Positions 42,899 to 50,990 of a DNA stretch of 64,000 nucleotides are shown piece after piece. The number at the start of each line of letters is the position of its first letter. The first letter of the stretch is position 1. The stretch spans positions 87,470 through 151,469 of the forward strand of contig NZ_JABWRD020000004.1 in NCBI RefSeq assembly GCF_014268785.2, in the 5' to 3' direction. The notes beneath the pieces are model-generated. The model was not told the DNA's origin. It worked only from the letters and a program-made list of their open reading frames with translations, and did not search any database. The DNA comes from Pseudomonas shirazensis. GTDB lineage: Bacteria > Pseudomonadota > Gammaproteobacteria > Pseudomonadales > Pseudomonadaceae. The translations under genes were made by a program, and so were the position numbers.

Positions 42899-42906
42899 AG
42901 ATGAAA
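42899..42906. repeat. Right 8-bp target-site duplication of the IS66 element
   Basis: AGATGAAA, identical to 39745-39752. Confidence 0.92.
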
Positions 42907-43266
42907 TCCAAAATGGCGAGGGATGAAGCGGCCCGAGAAGATGTCGACGGTGCAGAAGGCTGCCACGCGTATGAAAAGTATTACCAAGAAGAAGTCTAAG
43001 AACTAGACCCTATGCGCCCTCGACATTCAGGCCGATGGCAATCTAATAGATAGCAAGTGATGTGCTCATCTGGGTAGCACTCTTACCCTTGTAAAGCCTT
43101 CGTCCTTGCGCTCTGCGCCGCGAGCTGCGCAGGGCGTATATATTGGCCTTAGCGTAAATGCAGCTTCTGGCCGATTGCTACCCTTCGCGAGTGGCCGCTT
43201 TGGGTCGAAAGCTGCCATCCGCGATAGACCACTTTCGCCCCTTTACAGCCGGTCGTGTCAGGCTGC

Positions 43267-43329
43267 AATTACTTCTGCTCCACATGCGGAATCCATACCT
43301 TCCACCAGCGCCGTTCTGCGCCAGATTAG
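43267..43329 (+). pseudogene. Fragment of a GFA family gene
   Basis: Reads NYFCSTCGIHTFHQRRSAPD followed by TAG. The intact GFA gene at 34889 has HYFCSKCGIYTFHQRRSAPD at the same place, 17 of 20 residues identical. Upstream sequence is not alignable and the fragment ends in a stop. Repeat copy C follows within 30 bp. Confidence 0.85.
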
Positions 43330-43356
43330 CAAGGGGCAATGCGAACGCTCTGGCCA

Positions 43357-43482
43357 AAAATCGCAGGCAAAAGAAAGCCCGCTGCTAGGCGGGCCAAGGT
43401 CTATCACGTAGGGATGGCTATAGACTGCCAAGCCGCTCGTGAAAACTAAGTGAAAGGCAGGTCAACGGAGCGTGAGACCTGC
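43357..43482. repeat. Dispersed intergenic repeat, copy C
   Basis: Almost identical to copy B: AAAATCGCAGGCAAAAG, the GCCCGC/GCGGGC hairpin, TATCACGTAGGGATGGCTAT, and GTGAAAACTAAGTGAAAGG. It ends 24 bp before the MscS gene stop (minus strand). Confidence 0.88.
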
Positions 43483-43505
43483 GATGTAGTGCGAACCAGC
43501 GCGCC

Positions 43506-44807
43506 TTACGCCTCACTCATCTCTTCCAACCGCCGCGGCGTCGGCTCAGGCGCCACACGCCCGGCCAGGCCAATCCGCATGTCATTGCCACTCGGCTGCT
43601 GATAAACGCTCAGGCCAAACTCCGGCAACACCGCCAGAAGATAGTCGAACACATCGCCCTGAATCCGCTCGTACTCGGCCCACGCGGTGGTGCGGGTGAA
43701 GCAGTAGATTTCCAGCGGCACGCCTTCGGCGGTGGGCTGCATCTGGCGGACCATGCAGGTCATGTTCGGGTGCACGTCGGGGTGGTCTTTCAGGTAGGCC
43801 AAGGCAAATGCGCGGAAGGTGCCGATGTTGGTCAGCTTGCGCCGGTTGGCCGAGAGGTCAGCGACCAGGCCCTGGGCTTCGTTCCAGTCCTGCAGCTCTT
43901 TGCGCTTGCTTGCCAGGTAGTCGCCCAGCAGGCGTACGCCGGCCAGGCGCTGCTCTTCTTCGAGGGTGAGGAAGCGAACGCCGGCGGCGTCGATGAACAC
44001 GCTGCGTTTGATTCGGCGACCACCCGATTGCTGCATGCCGCGGTAGTTGCGGAACGACTCGCTCATCAGGCGCCAGGTGGGGATGGAGACGATGGTCTTG
44101 TCGAAGTTCTGCACCTTGACCGTGTGCAGGGTGATGTCGACCACGTCGCCGTCGGCGCCGACCTGGGGCATTTCGATCCAGTCGCCGACGTGCAGCATGT
44201 CGTTGCTGGTCAACTGTACGCTGGCGACGAACGACAGCAGGGTGTCTTTATAGACCAACAGCAGTACCGCCGACATGGCGCCCAGACCCGACAGCAGCAG
44301 CAATGGCGAGCGGTCGATGAGGGTGGCGATGATGACGATGATGCTGAATACCCACAGCACCATCTTGGCCAGCTGCACGTAGCCTTTGATCGAGCGGGTG
44401 CGGGCATGTTCGGTGCGCGCATAGATGTCGAGCAGGGCATCGAGCAGGCATGCCAGCGCCAGGGTCATGAACAGCAGGGTGAAGGCCAGCGCGACGTTGC
44501 CCAGGAAGTGCTGGGCGGTGGCGCCGAGCTCCGGCACCAGCTTCAGGCCAAACTGGATGATCAGCGACGGCGTGGTTTGCGCGAGGCGATGAAATACCTT
44601 GTTATGGCGCAGGTCGTCGAACCACCTGAGGGCTTGTTGGCGGGCCAGCAGGCGGCTGGCATGCAGCACCAGAAACCGCGCCAGGCGGCCGAGAATCAGC
44701 GATACCAGCAGCAGCACACCCAGGCCAATGGCGGCGTGCAGGGTCGGGTGTTGGTCAAGAGTGCCCCAGAGATCAAGGGCGTTGAACCAGAGTCGTTGAA
44801 TGTCCAT
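43506..44807 (-). CDS. Mechanosensitive ion channel family protein (MscS, YbdG-like)
   Basis: A 433-residue inner-membrane protein with four to five N-terminal transmembrane segments. The MscS pore/beta region follows: GLGAMSAVLLLVYKDTLLSF, then DMLHVGDWIEMPQVGADGDV and TIVSIPTWRLMSESFRNY. An insertion near residues 270-330 (FLTLEEEQRLAGVRLLGDYL) is typical of the YbdG/MscM type. It should help release solutes at hypo-osmotic shock. It diverges from the DEAD-box gene. Confidence 0.92.
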   Translation of the reverse strand: MDIQRLWFNALDLWGTLDQHPTLHAAIGLGVLLLVSLILGRLARFLVLHASRLLARQQALRWFDDLRHNKVFHRLAQTTPSLIIQFGLKLVPELGATAQHFLGNVALAFTLLFMTLALACLLDALLDIYARTEHARTRSIKGYVQLAKMVLWVFSIIVIIATLIDRSPLLLLSGLGAMSAVLLLVYKDTLLSFVASVQLTSNDMLHVGDWIEMPQVGADGDVVDITLHTVKVQNFDKTIVSIPTWRLMSESFRNYRGMQQSGGRRIKRSVFIDAAGVRFLTLEEEQRLAGVRLLGDYLASKRKELQDWNEAQGLVADLSANRRKLTNIGTFRAFALAYLKDHPDVHPNMTCMVRQMQPTAEGVPLEIYCFTRTTAWAEYERIQGDVFDYLLAVLPEFGLSVYQQPSGNDMRIGLAGRVAPEPTPRRLEEMSEA

Positions 44808-44951
44808 AGGCTAAAAAAGCGGTCTGTATTGCGGAACGAGGGCTAATTAGAGCGCGGATCGGGGCAAAGTTGCCAAAAGAAATTCGGTTCTGGCGGCGGA
44901 AAACGGTACCCTATGCAACTTGAATTTACGCACTTGCCCGAGGTTACCCCC

Positions 44952-46274
44952 GTGTTTTCCCAATTCGCCCTGCATGAACGCATCCTTAAAGCCGTGGCCG
45001 AGCTGAAATTTGTCGAGCCGACTCCGGTACAGGCGGCGGCCATCCCCTTGGCGTTGCAAGGGCGAGACCTGCGGGTAACGGCACAAACCGGCAGCGGCAA
45101 GACCGCCGCGTTCGTCCTGCCGATGCTTAACCGCCTGGCTGACCTGGGCGGCCCGCGGGTAGAGATCCGTGCGCTGATCCTGCTGCCGACCCGTGAGCTG
45201 GCTCAGCAGACCCTGAAGCAGGTCGAGCTGTTCTCGCAGTTCACCTACATCAAGTCGGGGCTGGTCACCGGCGGTGAAGACTTCAAGGAACAAGCGGCCA
45301 TGCTGCGCAAGGTGCCGGACGTGCTGATCGGCACCCCAGGGCGCCTGCTCGAGCAGCTCAATGCCGGCAACCTCGACCTGTCGCATGTGCAGGTACTGGT
45401 GCTGGACGAAGCCGACCGTATGCTCGACATGGGTTTTGCCGAAGACATGGAGCGCCTGTGCAAAGAGTGCGAAAACCGCGAGCAGACTCTGCTGTTCTCT
45501 GCCACCACCGGCGGCGCCGCACTGCGCGATATCATCGGCAAGATCCTCAAGGATCCAGAGCACCTAATGCTCAACAGCGTCTCGCAGCTGGCTGAAGGCA
45601 CCCGTCAGCAGATCATCATGGCTGACCATGACCAGCACAAAGAGAAGATCATCCACTGGCTGCTGGACAACGAAACCTTCCAGAAGGCGATCATCTTCAC
45701 CAACACCCGCGTCGCCGCCGACCGCGTCTACGGTCACCTGGTGGCCAAGGACATCAAAGCGTTCGTGTTGCACGGCGACAAGGACCAGAAAGACCGCAAG
45801 CTGGCCATCGAGCGCTTCAAGCAAGGCGGCTCCAAGGTGCTGGTAGCAACCGACGTAGCGGCCCGTGGCCTGGACATCGACGGCCTCGACCTGGTGATCA
45901 ACTTCGACATGCCACGCAGCGGTGACGAGTACGTACACCGTATCGGCCGTACCGGCCGTGCGGGTGGGGAAGGTCTGGCGATCTCGCTGATCACCCACAA
46001 CGACTGGAACTTGATGTCGAGTATCGAGCGCTACCTCAAGCAGCAGTTCCAGCGCCGCCTGATCAAGGAAGTCAAAGGCACCTACAACGGGCCGAAGAAG
46101 GTCAAGGCGTCCGGCAAGGCTGTCGGCGTCAAGAAGAAAAAAGTCGACAAGAAGACCGGCGAGAAGAAGGCTGCTGCCAAGCGCAAGCCAACTGCCAAGC
46201 CGCGTCCTAACGCGCCATTGGCCAGTGTCGATGGCATGGCTCCGCTGAAAAAGCGTGCGCCCAAGCCAGAGTAA
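44952..46274 (+). CDS. DEAD-box ATP-dependent RNA helicase
   Basis: A 440-residue helicase from a GTG (FSQFALHERILKAVAEL), with GAGG about 8 bp upstream. An ATG at 44913 would add 13 residues and is the alternative. Motifs: Q-motif PTPVQAAAIP, AQTGSGKTAAF, PTRELAQQ, DEADRMLDMGF, SATTGG and HRIGRTGRAGGEG. A Lys-rich basic tail (residues 390-440) suits RNA binding. It resembles SrmB/RhlE-like helicases involved in ribosome assembly or RNA decay; the exact orthology was not settled. Confidence 0.93.
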   Translation: MFSQFALHERILKAVAELKFVEPTPVQAAAIPLALQGRDLRVTAQTGSGKTAAFVLPMLNRLADLGGPRVEIRALILLPTRELAQQTLKQVELFSQFTYIKSGLVTGGEDFKEQAAMLRKVPDVLIGTPGRLLEQLNAGNLDLSHVQVLVLDEADRMLDMGFAEDMERLCKECENREQTLLFSATTGGAALRDIIGKILKDPEHLMLNSVSQLAEGTRQQIIMADHDQHKEKIIHWLLDNETFQKAIIFTNTRVAADRVYGHLVAKDIKAFVLHGDKDQKDRKLAIERFKQGGSKVLVATDVAARGLDIDGLDLVINFDMPRSGDEYVHRIGRTGRAGGEGLAISLITHNDWNLMSSIERYLKQQFQRRLIKEVKGTYNGPKKVKASGKAVGVKKKKVDKKTGEKKAAAKRKPTAKPRPNAPLASVDGMAPLKKRAPKPE

Positions 46275-46280
46275 GTCTCT

Positions 46281-46305
46281 TCAGGGCCGCGTTCGCGGCC
46301 CCTGA
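46281..46305 (+). terminator. GC-rich hairpin after the DEAD-box gene
   Basis: TCAGGGCCGCG and CGCGGCCCCTGA pair with one bulge around a TT loop, seven bases after the stop codon. The following T-tract is poor. Confidence 0.45.
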
Positions 46306-46365
46306 TCTGCGCCCGCCCTTCAAGCGGCGGGCTGCAGTTGATCTAGCCGCAGGCGTTGCGACTGA

Positions 46366-46638
46366 TCACTCCGCTTTCTTCTCCGCAGTTTTCAGCTCCT
46401 GCAGACGGTGCTCTATCAGCTGGCACTTGTCCGGCACATCCTTGCTTTCAGTCGCCAGATCCATGCCCTGCAACTCGTCGTTGATTTCCTTGGCCTTTTG
46501 CGGGTTTTGCTCAGTCAGTTGGCTGACCATCTTGGCCAGCTCTTCGCGTTTGGCGGTGGCTTCTTCGGGCGTGCAGGCCCAGCTTGGCAGGGCGATGCAC
46601 AGACCGACAGCGATGGCACAGCTGCTTAGAATTTTCAC
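46366..46638 (-). CDS. Small periplasmic helical protein
   Basis: A 90-residue protein with a signal peptide (MKILSSCAIAVGLCIALPSWA). The mature part is helical and charged, with two cysteines (ACTPEEATAKREELAK near the start, VPDKCQLIEHRLQEL near the end) that could form a disulfide hairpin. GGAGGT precedes the ATG. The family is not recognised. Confidence 0.78.
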   Translation of the reverse strand: MKILSSCAIAVGLCIALPSWACTPEEATAKREELAKMVSQLTEQNPQKAKEINDELQGMDLATESKDVPDKCQLIEHRLQELKTAEKKAE

Positions 46639-46758
46639 GGGTTGACCTCCTTGTTGGCGTTATCCGGTTGAGGGGCCAGCGGCTGGAAAGTTCATGTGGT
46701 CAGGCCTTTGCGGGTAAGCCGATACGGCGCTCGCTGTAGCCTTGCTCCAAAGCCGCTG

Positions 46759-47052
46759 TCAGACACCAGGATGAGCTCGAGCAGTCATATCCATGCCCAA
46801 AGCCCGCATTACGGTCAGGAAGGTTTTGAGAGTCGGGTTGCCGCTGGCACTGAAAGAGCGATACAGCTGTTCGCGAGACAGGCCAGTTTCCCGCGCCAGC
46901 TCTGACATGCCCTTCGCCCTGGCGACTACTCCGACAGCTTTCGCGACGTAACCCGCATCGCCGGTTTCCAGCGCATCGGACATGAATTCCGCGATTGCCT
47001 CAGGCGTAGTCAGATATTCAGCTGGGTCGAATTCGGTGAAGACCTCAGTCAT
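46759..47052 (-). CDS. Antitoxin of the HI1420 (addiction-module antidote) family
   Basis: A 97-residue protein. An N-terminal FDPAEYLTTPEAIAEFMSDA segment leads into an XRE-like helix-turn-helix (GMSELARETGLSREQLYRSF), with TLKTFLTVMRALGM at the C-terminus. This is the pattern of 'putative addiction module antidote' proteins. It overlaps the 3' end of the toxin gene by 8 bp, with the toxin first. It should bind the toxin and the operator at 47356-47373. Confidence 0.92.
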   Translation of the reverse strand: MTEVFTEFDPAEYLTTPEAIAEFMSDALETGDAGYVAKAVGVVARAKGMSELARETGLSREQLYRSFSASGNPTLKTFLTVMRALGMDMTARAHPGV

Positions 47053-47347
47053 TTTGCATTCTCCATGCCTTCAGTATTTGTTCGGCAGCCTTGATATCGC
47101 GGCTCTGGCTACTTTTGTCACCAGCGCAAAGCAGGATCAGCCACTGGTTGCCGGCCTGATGAAAATACACCCGGTAACCCGGCCCGTGATGTATTCGAAG
47201 CTCGCTTATGCCTCCCCCAACCGGTGCCACGTCCCCTGAAAGCCCTTCAGTCAGGCGATTGATCCTGGAAATAATGCGTGCACGGCCGGCTGTATCACGC
47301 AGGCTGGTTAGCCAATTCTTGAATGTACGGGACTCGATCTTTTTCAT
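47045..47347 (-). CDS. RelE/ParE-superfamily toxin (HI1419 type)
   Basis: A 100-residue basic protein: FKNWLTSLRDTAGRARIISR at the start, SELRIHHGPGYRVYFHQAG and LILLCAGDKSSQSRDIKAAE later, typical of the HI1419 killer-protein branch of RelE/ParE toxins, which usually cleave mRNA at the ribosome. It precedes its antitoxin, the reverse of the classical order. Confidence 0.93.
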   Translation of the reverse strand: MKKIESRTFKNWLTSLRDTAGRARIISRINRLTEGLSGDVAPVGGGISELRIHHGPGYRVYFHQAGNQWLILLCAGDKSSQSRDIKAAEQILKAWRMQND

Positions 47348-47355
47348 CGAGATAA

Positions 47356-47373
47356 CGTAGTTTAAAAACTACG
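47356..47373. promoter_or_regulatory. Toxin-antitoxin operator palindrome
   Basis: CGTAGTTT-AA-AAACTACG, an 18-bp perfect palindrome 9 bp upstream of the toxin ATG. It is well placed for autorepression by the antitoxin or the complex. Confidence 0.82.
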
Positions 47374-47537
47374 ATGTTTGAACGCAAGCTGTTCGCCATG
47401 ATGTGTCTGAATCAGCTCCCCGGGTTGTCAGATAATTCATTCAAGCCTGTCTGTAGTCCTCAGCTTTGGAACGCCTACCGACTCCCGCCTGTCCCACCCT
47501 GTGTACCTCTTTCCGTCCACAGCAGGGAGCCATCGCC

Positions 47538-47942
47538 ATGAGCCACTACGACTGGGATCTGATCGAACGCCTGTTGCACGAAGTGCAAAACGGCGCTGAA
47601 CAAAGCTTCACGCCTCGCCCTTACGCCGAACAGCACGCCGCCGCGCTGGCTGCCAAAGGCCAGCCGGTGGGTGACCTGGACCAGCTGAAAACCCGCGCCT
47701 GCGAATACGAAAAGCTGTTGCTCGATCGCGGCTACATTGCAAGTCGCCCGGAAGAAGAGGGCGGTAACGGCGAGAACTTTGTGCTCACCGAGCGTGGTTC
47801 GCGCCTGCTGAGCATGATTGACAGCAGCATCCCCGGCTTCGAGCATCCGCGTCAGGTGCTGGATGAGCAAGCCGATGCGCTGGATCAGCCGACCTTCGAT
47901 CACGTGTCGTCAAAGGCGCAAATCGCTGGCGGTGCAATTTAG
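47538..47942 (+). CDS. DUF2513-like transcription-regulator-type protein
   Basis: A 134-residue protein starting at MSHYDWDLIERLLHEVQNG, with AGGGAG upstream. The segment YEKLLLDRGYIASRPEEEGG, then NFVLTERGSRLLSMIDS, has the layout of a small winged helix in which a wing is followed by 'LTERG'. It resembles DUF2513 proteins, for which no function is known. It stands alone. Confidence 0.72.
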   Translation: MSHYDWDLIERLLHEVQNGAEQSFTPRPYAEQHAAALAAKGQPVGDLDQLKTRACEYEKLLLDRGYIASRPEEEGGNGENFVLTERGSRLLSMIDSSIPGFEHPRQVLDEQADALDQPTFDHVSSKAQIAGGAI

Positions 47943-48038
47943 GCTGGCCGGGCCGGGCTTCGGCGTCCGATAATCGCAATCTGATCAACATATCTGCCGA
48001 GCCTTGCCCATGCCTGCGAATCACACCGAGGCCCGCCT

Positions 48039-48965
48039 ATGAGCGCGGCCCGCAAGAACCCTGATGCCTTTGCCCTGCAATTGATGCTCGGTTTGTGCCT
48101 GATCTGGGGCAGCCAGCAGGTGATGATCAAATGGGCAGCTGCGGATATCGCGCCGGTGATGCAGGCGGCGTTTCGCTCTGGCATCGCTGCGCTGCTGGTC
48201 GGCCTGCTGATCTGCTGGAGGGGCGGCTGGGGGCAGGTGGGTAGCACCTGGCGGGCGGGGTTGTTGGCGGGCGCTTTGTTTGGCCTGGAATTCATGTTCA
48301 TTGCCGAGGGGCTCAAGCTGACCTCGGCGGCGCATATGTCGGTGTTCCTCTATACCGCGCCGATTTTTACCGCCTTGGGTTTGCACTTCATGCTGCCCAG
48401 CGAGCGCCTCAGGTTGCTGCAGTGGCTGGGCATCCTGCTGTCGTTCGCGGGTATTGCGTTAGCGTTTGCGGGAGGCGTGCAGCTGGATCAGATTGATGGG
48501 CGAACGCTGCTGGGTGATGCCTTCGGTGTGCTCGCCGGTCTGGCCTGGGGGGCTACGACGGTGGTGGTGCGCGGCTCGCGGCTATCTGAGGCACCGGCGA
48601 CCCTGACCTTGTTCTATCAGTTGATGGTCGGCTTTGTCGGGTTGTTGCTGATTGCTCTGCTCAGCGGGCAGATTGGCATGGTCACGCTGACCCCCTTGGC
48701 GATGGGCAGCGTGCTTTTCCAAGGGGTGGTGGTGTCGTTTGTCAGTTACCTGACTTGGTTCTGGTTGTTGCGTAAGTACCTGGCTTCGAATCTGGCGGTG
48801 TTTTCCTTTATAACTCCGCTGTTTGGGGTCACTTTTGGGGTGGTGCTGTTGGGCGAGCCGCTGAGCGTTAATTTTGTGCTTGGGGCGGTGCTGGTTTTGC
48901 TCGGGGTGGTTTTGGTCAGCGCTGAACCTTGGGTGCGGCGGCAGTTGCGCAGGGTGGTTGGTTGA
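48039..48965 (+). CDS. EamA/DMT family transporter
   Basis: A 308-residue membrane protein with ten hydrophobic segments in two EamA repeats: MLGLCLIWGSQQVMIKWAA in the first, GVLAGLAWGATTVVVRG in the second. It probably exports small metabolites. It is unrelated in close sequence to the DMT transporter at 28462. GAGGCCCGCCT precedes the ATG. Confidence 0.87.
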   Translation: MSAARKNPDAFALQLMLGLCLIWGSQQVMIKWAAADIAPVMQAAFRSGIAALLVGLLICWRGGWGQVGSTWRAGLLAGALFGLEFMFIAEGLKLTSAAHMSVFLYTAPIFTALGLHFMLPSERLRLLQWLGILLSFAGIALAFAGGVQLDQIDGRTLLGDAFGVLAGLAWGATTVVVRGSRLSEAPATLTLFYQLMVGFVGLLLIALLSGQIGMVTLTPLAMGSVLFQGVVVSFVSYLTWFWLLRKYLASNLAVFSFITPLFGVTFGVVLLGEPLSVNFVLGAVLVLLGVVLVSAEPWVRRQLRRVVG

Positions 48966-49271
48966 GGGGGACGGTCCTGGGTAGCTGTGAGGGCTTTGCC
49001 CTCATTTCGCGACACAAGGTCGCTCCTACGAAAGCCAGGCGGGTGGAGCTTTCCGCGGTTAGGAATGAGGGGGTGGACCTCACCATGTACCGCTTGCAAC
49101 AGGGAGAAACAGTTGACCGGCGGTCGGAACAGCCCGCCGCTGCTTGATCCCTGTCAAAATCGGCCTTATGTATAGGATCAGACGCATGCGTAATGCAGGA
49201 CATAGGACTATGATCTGTATGAAACATCGAATGATCGATTTGCCGTGAGGCTGACCCGTGAAGGGGGCACT
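48966..49271. promoter_or_regulatory. Intergenic region with REP-like element and small-gene promoter
   Basis: This 306-bp gap has a REP-like palindrome (GGGCTTTGCCC at 48991-49001, then GCGAC-ACAAG-GTCGC at 49009-49023) and, at 49144-49157, an Anr/Fnr-type box. The rest is probably the promoter and leader of the 42-residue gene. Confidence 0.65.
49144..49157 (+). promoter_or_regulatory. Anr/Fnr-type box
   Basis: TTGATCCCTGTCAA agrees with the consensus TTGAT-N4-ATCAA at nine of ten defined positions. It is centred about 120 bp upstream of the small-protein ATG, leaving room for a leader of roughly 80 nt if activation is from -41.5. Oxygen-limited induction is inferred. Confidence 0.72.
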
Positions 49272-49400
49272 ATGAAAACACCACTGTTCAACTGGCTCCA
49301 TGACCTGGCTGTCGCCTTGGGTCTGATACCGCCACCGCTGCAACCGGTGCCGATCCCCACCGACGAAGAGCAGCGCAAACGCCAGCCTCGTCGCCGTTGA
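49272..49400 (+). CDS. 42-residue small protein (PA1414-like)
   Basis: MKTPLFNWLHDLAVALGLIP, followed by a Pro-rich middle and a basic end (QRKRQPRRR). GGGGG lies just upstream of the ATG. The position next to the symporter-gbuA-gbuR block matches PA1414 beside PA1418-PA1422 in P. aeruginosa. From memory, PA1414 is a strongly Anr-induced small gene associated with the sRNA SicX. The Anr-type box and strong terminator here fit that. Whether the peptide or the RNA is the active product cannot be told. Confidence 0.75.
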   Translation: MKTPLFNWLHDLAVALGLIPPPLQPVPIPTDEEQRKRQPRRR

Positions 49401-49405
49401 AACGA

Positions 49406-49445
49406 AAAGGCCGCCGCATTTGAATATGCAGCGGCCTTTGTCTTT
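49406..49445. terminator. Strong hairpin terminator after the small gene
   Basis: AAAGGCCGC (49406-49414) pairs with GCGGCCTTT (49431-49439), with an inner GCAT/ATGC extension, followed by TGTCTTT. It starts 5 bp past the stop codon and probably serves both the small gene and the convergent symporter gene. Confidence 0.82.
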
Positions 49446-49463
49446 CAGCGCAGTGCAGTCAAA

Positions 49464-50843
49464 TCAGGCCAGATTTGCGCTAGCCACCGGCCGCCGCGAC
49501 AGCAGGCTGACCAGCACAAAGCTCACCAGGCCAACCGCCAGGCTGTAGTAGATCGGCGTATTGGCATCCAGGCCATCCTTGACCATGAACAACAGCGCGG
49601 TAGCAAAGCCCAGCGACATGCTGGCGATGGCTCCTGCGGTAGTTGCGCGCTTCCAGAAAATCGCGCCCATCAGCGGGATCAGCATGCCGCCCACCAACAG
49701 GTTGTAGGCCAGGGTCAGGGCGCTGATTACATCATTCACTGCCAGGGCGATGGCCAACACCACCAGGCCAGTGAGTAGAGTGAACAGGCGGCTGGTGGCC
49801 AGGCTTGATTGTTTGCCACCGCGCAGCTTGGGCAGCAGGTCTTCGGTGACCGTGGTCGAGGCCGCCAGCAGGCCTGCACTCGCAGTCGACATCATCGCCG
49901 CCAACGCGGCAGCCATAAGCAGGCCGCGAATGCCGTCAGGCAGGGTGGTCTTGATCATGGCGGCGAAGGCGTTGTTGGGGTTGGCCAGGTCCGGCAGCAG
50001 CACATGCGCCGCCATGCCGATCAGGGCACAGGCCAGGCCGTACAACACGCAGTAGACACCGGCAGTGGTACCGGCGCGCTGGCAGACTTTTTCATCCCGC
50101 GCGGTGAACACCCGCTGCCAGATATCCTGGCCGATCAGGATGCCGAAGAAATAAATCAGGAAGTAGGTGAGGATGGTGTCCCAGCCGATGGTGGTCCAGT
50201 TGAAACTGGACGCCGGCAGTTGCGCCACCAGTTGATCCCAACCGCCGACCTTGTACAGGCACACCGGCAGCAGGATGAACATCAGGCCCACGGTCTTGAT
50301 CACGAACTGGACGATGTCGGTCAGGGTCAGCGACCACATGCCGCCAATGGTCGAGTAGATCACCACCACGCCGCCGCCGAGCAGCACCGATAGCCAGAAC
50401 GGCAGGTCGAGCAGCACTTGCAGCACGGTGCCCATGGCCAGGGTCGAGGTCACCCCGATCATCAAGGCATAGGCCAGCATGATCAGCGCGCTGGCCTGGC
50501 GCGCCATCGGGGTGTAACGCCGCTCCAGCACCTGGGTCACGGTGAAGATGCGCAGGCGCAGCAGCGGTTTGGCCAGGAACAGGTTCAGCGCAATGATGCC
50601 CAGACCCAGTGCGGCGCACAGCCAGAAGCCGGAGATGCCGTGTACATAGCCCAGGCGCACGGTGCCGACGGTCGATGCGCCGCCGAGTACGGTGGTGGCC
50701 ATGGTGCCCATGTACAAGGTCGGGCCGAGGTTGCGCCCGGCCACCAGGTAGTCCTCCTGAGTTTTGGCGCGGCGCATGCCGTACCAGCCCAAGGCGAGCA
50801 TGCCGGCGGCATAGATCAATACAACGATGAGGTCCAAGGCCAT
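49464..50843 (-). CDS. Sodium:solute symporter (SSS family)
   Basis: A 459-residue inner-membrane protein with about thirteen transmembrane segments, starting at MALDLIVVLIYAAGM after GGGAG. RRAKTQEDYLVAGRNLGP and the TTVLGGASTVGT segment are typical of SSS transporters. It is probably the uptake system for 4-guanidinobutyrate or a related compound, because it lies in the same unit as gbuA (147 bp downstream of it). The substrate is inferred from context only. Confidence 0.9.
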   Translation of the reverse strand: MALDLIVVLIYAAGMLALGWYGMRRAKTQEDYLVAGRNLGPTLYMGTMATTVLGGASTVGTVRLGYVHGISGFWLCAALGLGIIALNLFLAKPLLRLRIFTVTQVLERRYTPMARQASALIMLAYALMIGVTSTLAMGTVLQVLLDLPFWLSVLLGGGVVVIYSTIGGMWSLTLTDIVQFVIKTVGLMFILLPVCLYKVGGWDQLVAQLPASSFNWTTIGWDTILTYFLIYFFGILIGQDIWQRVFTARDEKVCQRAGTTAGVYCVLYGLACALIGMAAHVLLPDLANPNNAFAAMIKTTLPDGIRGLLMAAALAAMMSTASAGLLAASTTVTEDLLPKLRGGKQSSLATSRLFTLLTGLVVLAIALAVNDVISALTLAYNLLVGGMLIPLMGAIFWKRATTAGAIASMSLGFATALLFMVKDGLDANTPIYYSLAVGLVSFVLVSLLSRRPVASANLA

Positions 50844-50990
50844 TGGGGGTCTCCCGATTATCATTATTATGGCGAGATCAAGTGCCCGGGCAGCCTCACG
50901 GTGCCCGGAGGTGTCAGCAAGTGCGGGCGGGCCTGGAACGGGCCCATTCAACCAGCAGCGCGCCTCCAATCGAGCGCGCTGATTACATCA

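Larger units (their letters stand above)
42604..43505. other. Long mostly non-coding region
   Basis: This 902-bp stretch holds, in order: the leader of the GNAT gene, the IS66 right end and target duplication, a short orphan frame (42901-42999, MKSKMARDEAAREDVDGA...), degenerate intergenic sequence with a GGTCGAAAGC-type Pseudomonas motif, a GFA gene fragment and repeat copy C. No intact gene was recognised in it. Confidence 0.6.

Noticed and set aside
42901..42999. Short frame MKSKMARDEAAREDVDGA... after the IS66 right end
   Set aside because: Its ATG lies in the target duplication and it has no recognised family; it may be a gene remnant but cannot be supported.
43140..43240. GGTCGAAAGC-type sequence considered as a tRNA or rRNA fragment
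   Set aside because: No cloverleaf or rRNA similarity could be drawn; it resembles a common degenerate Pseudomonas intergenic motif.
32943..43482. Possible CRISPR-like spacing of the three dispersed repeats
   Set aside because: The copies are 1.8 and 8.6 kb apart with genes between; no array structure exists.
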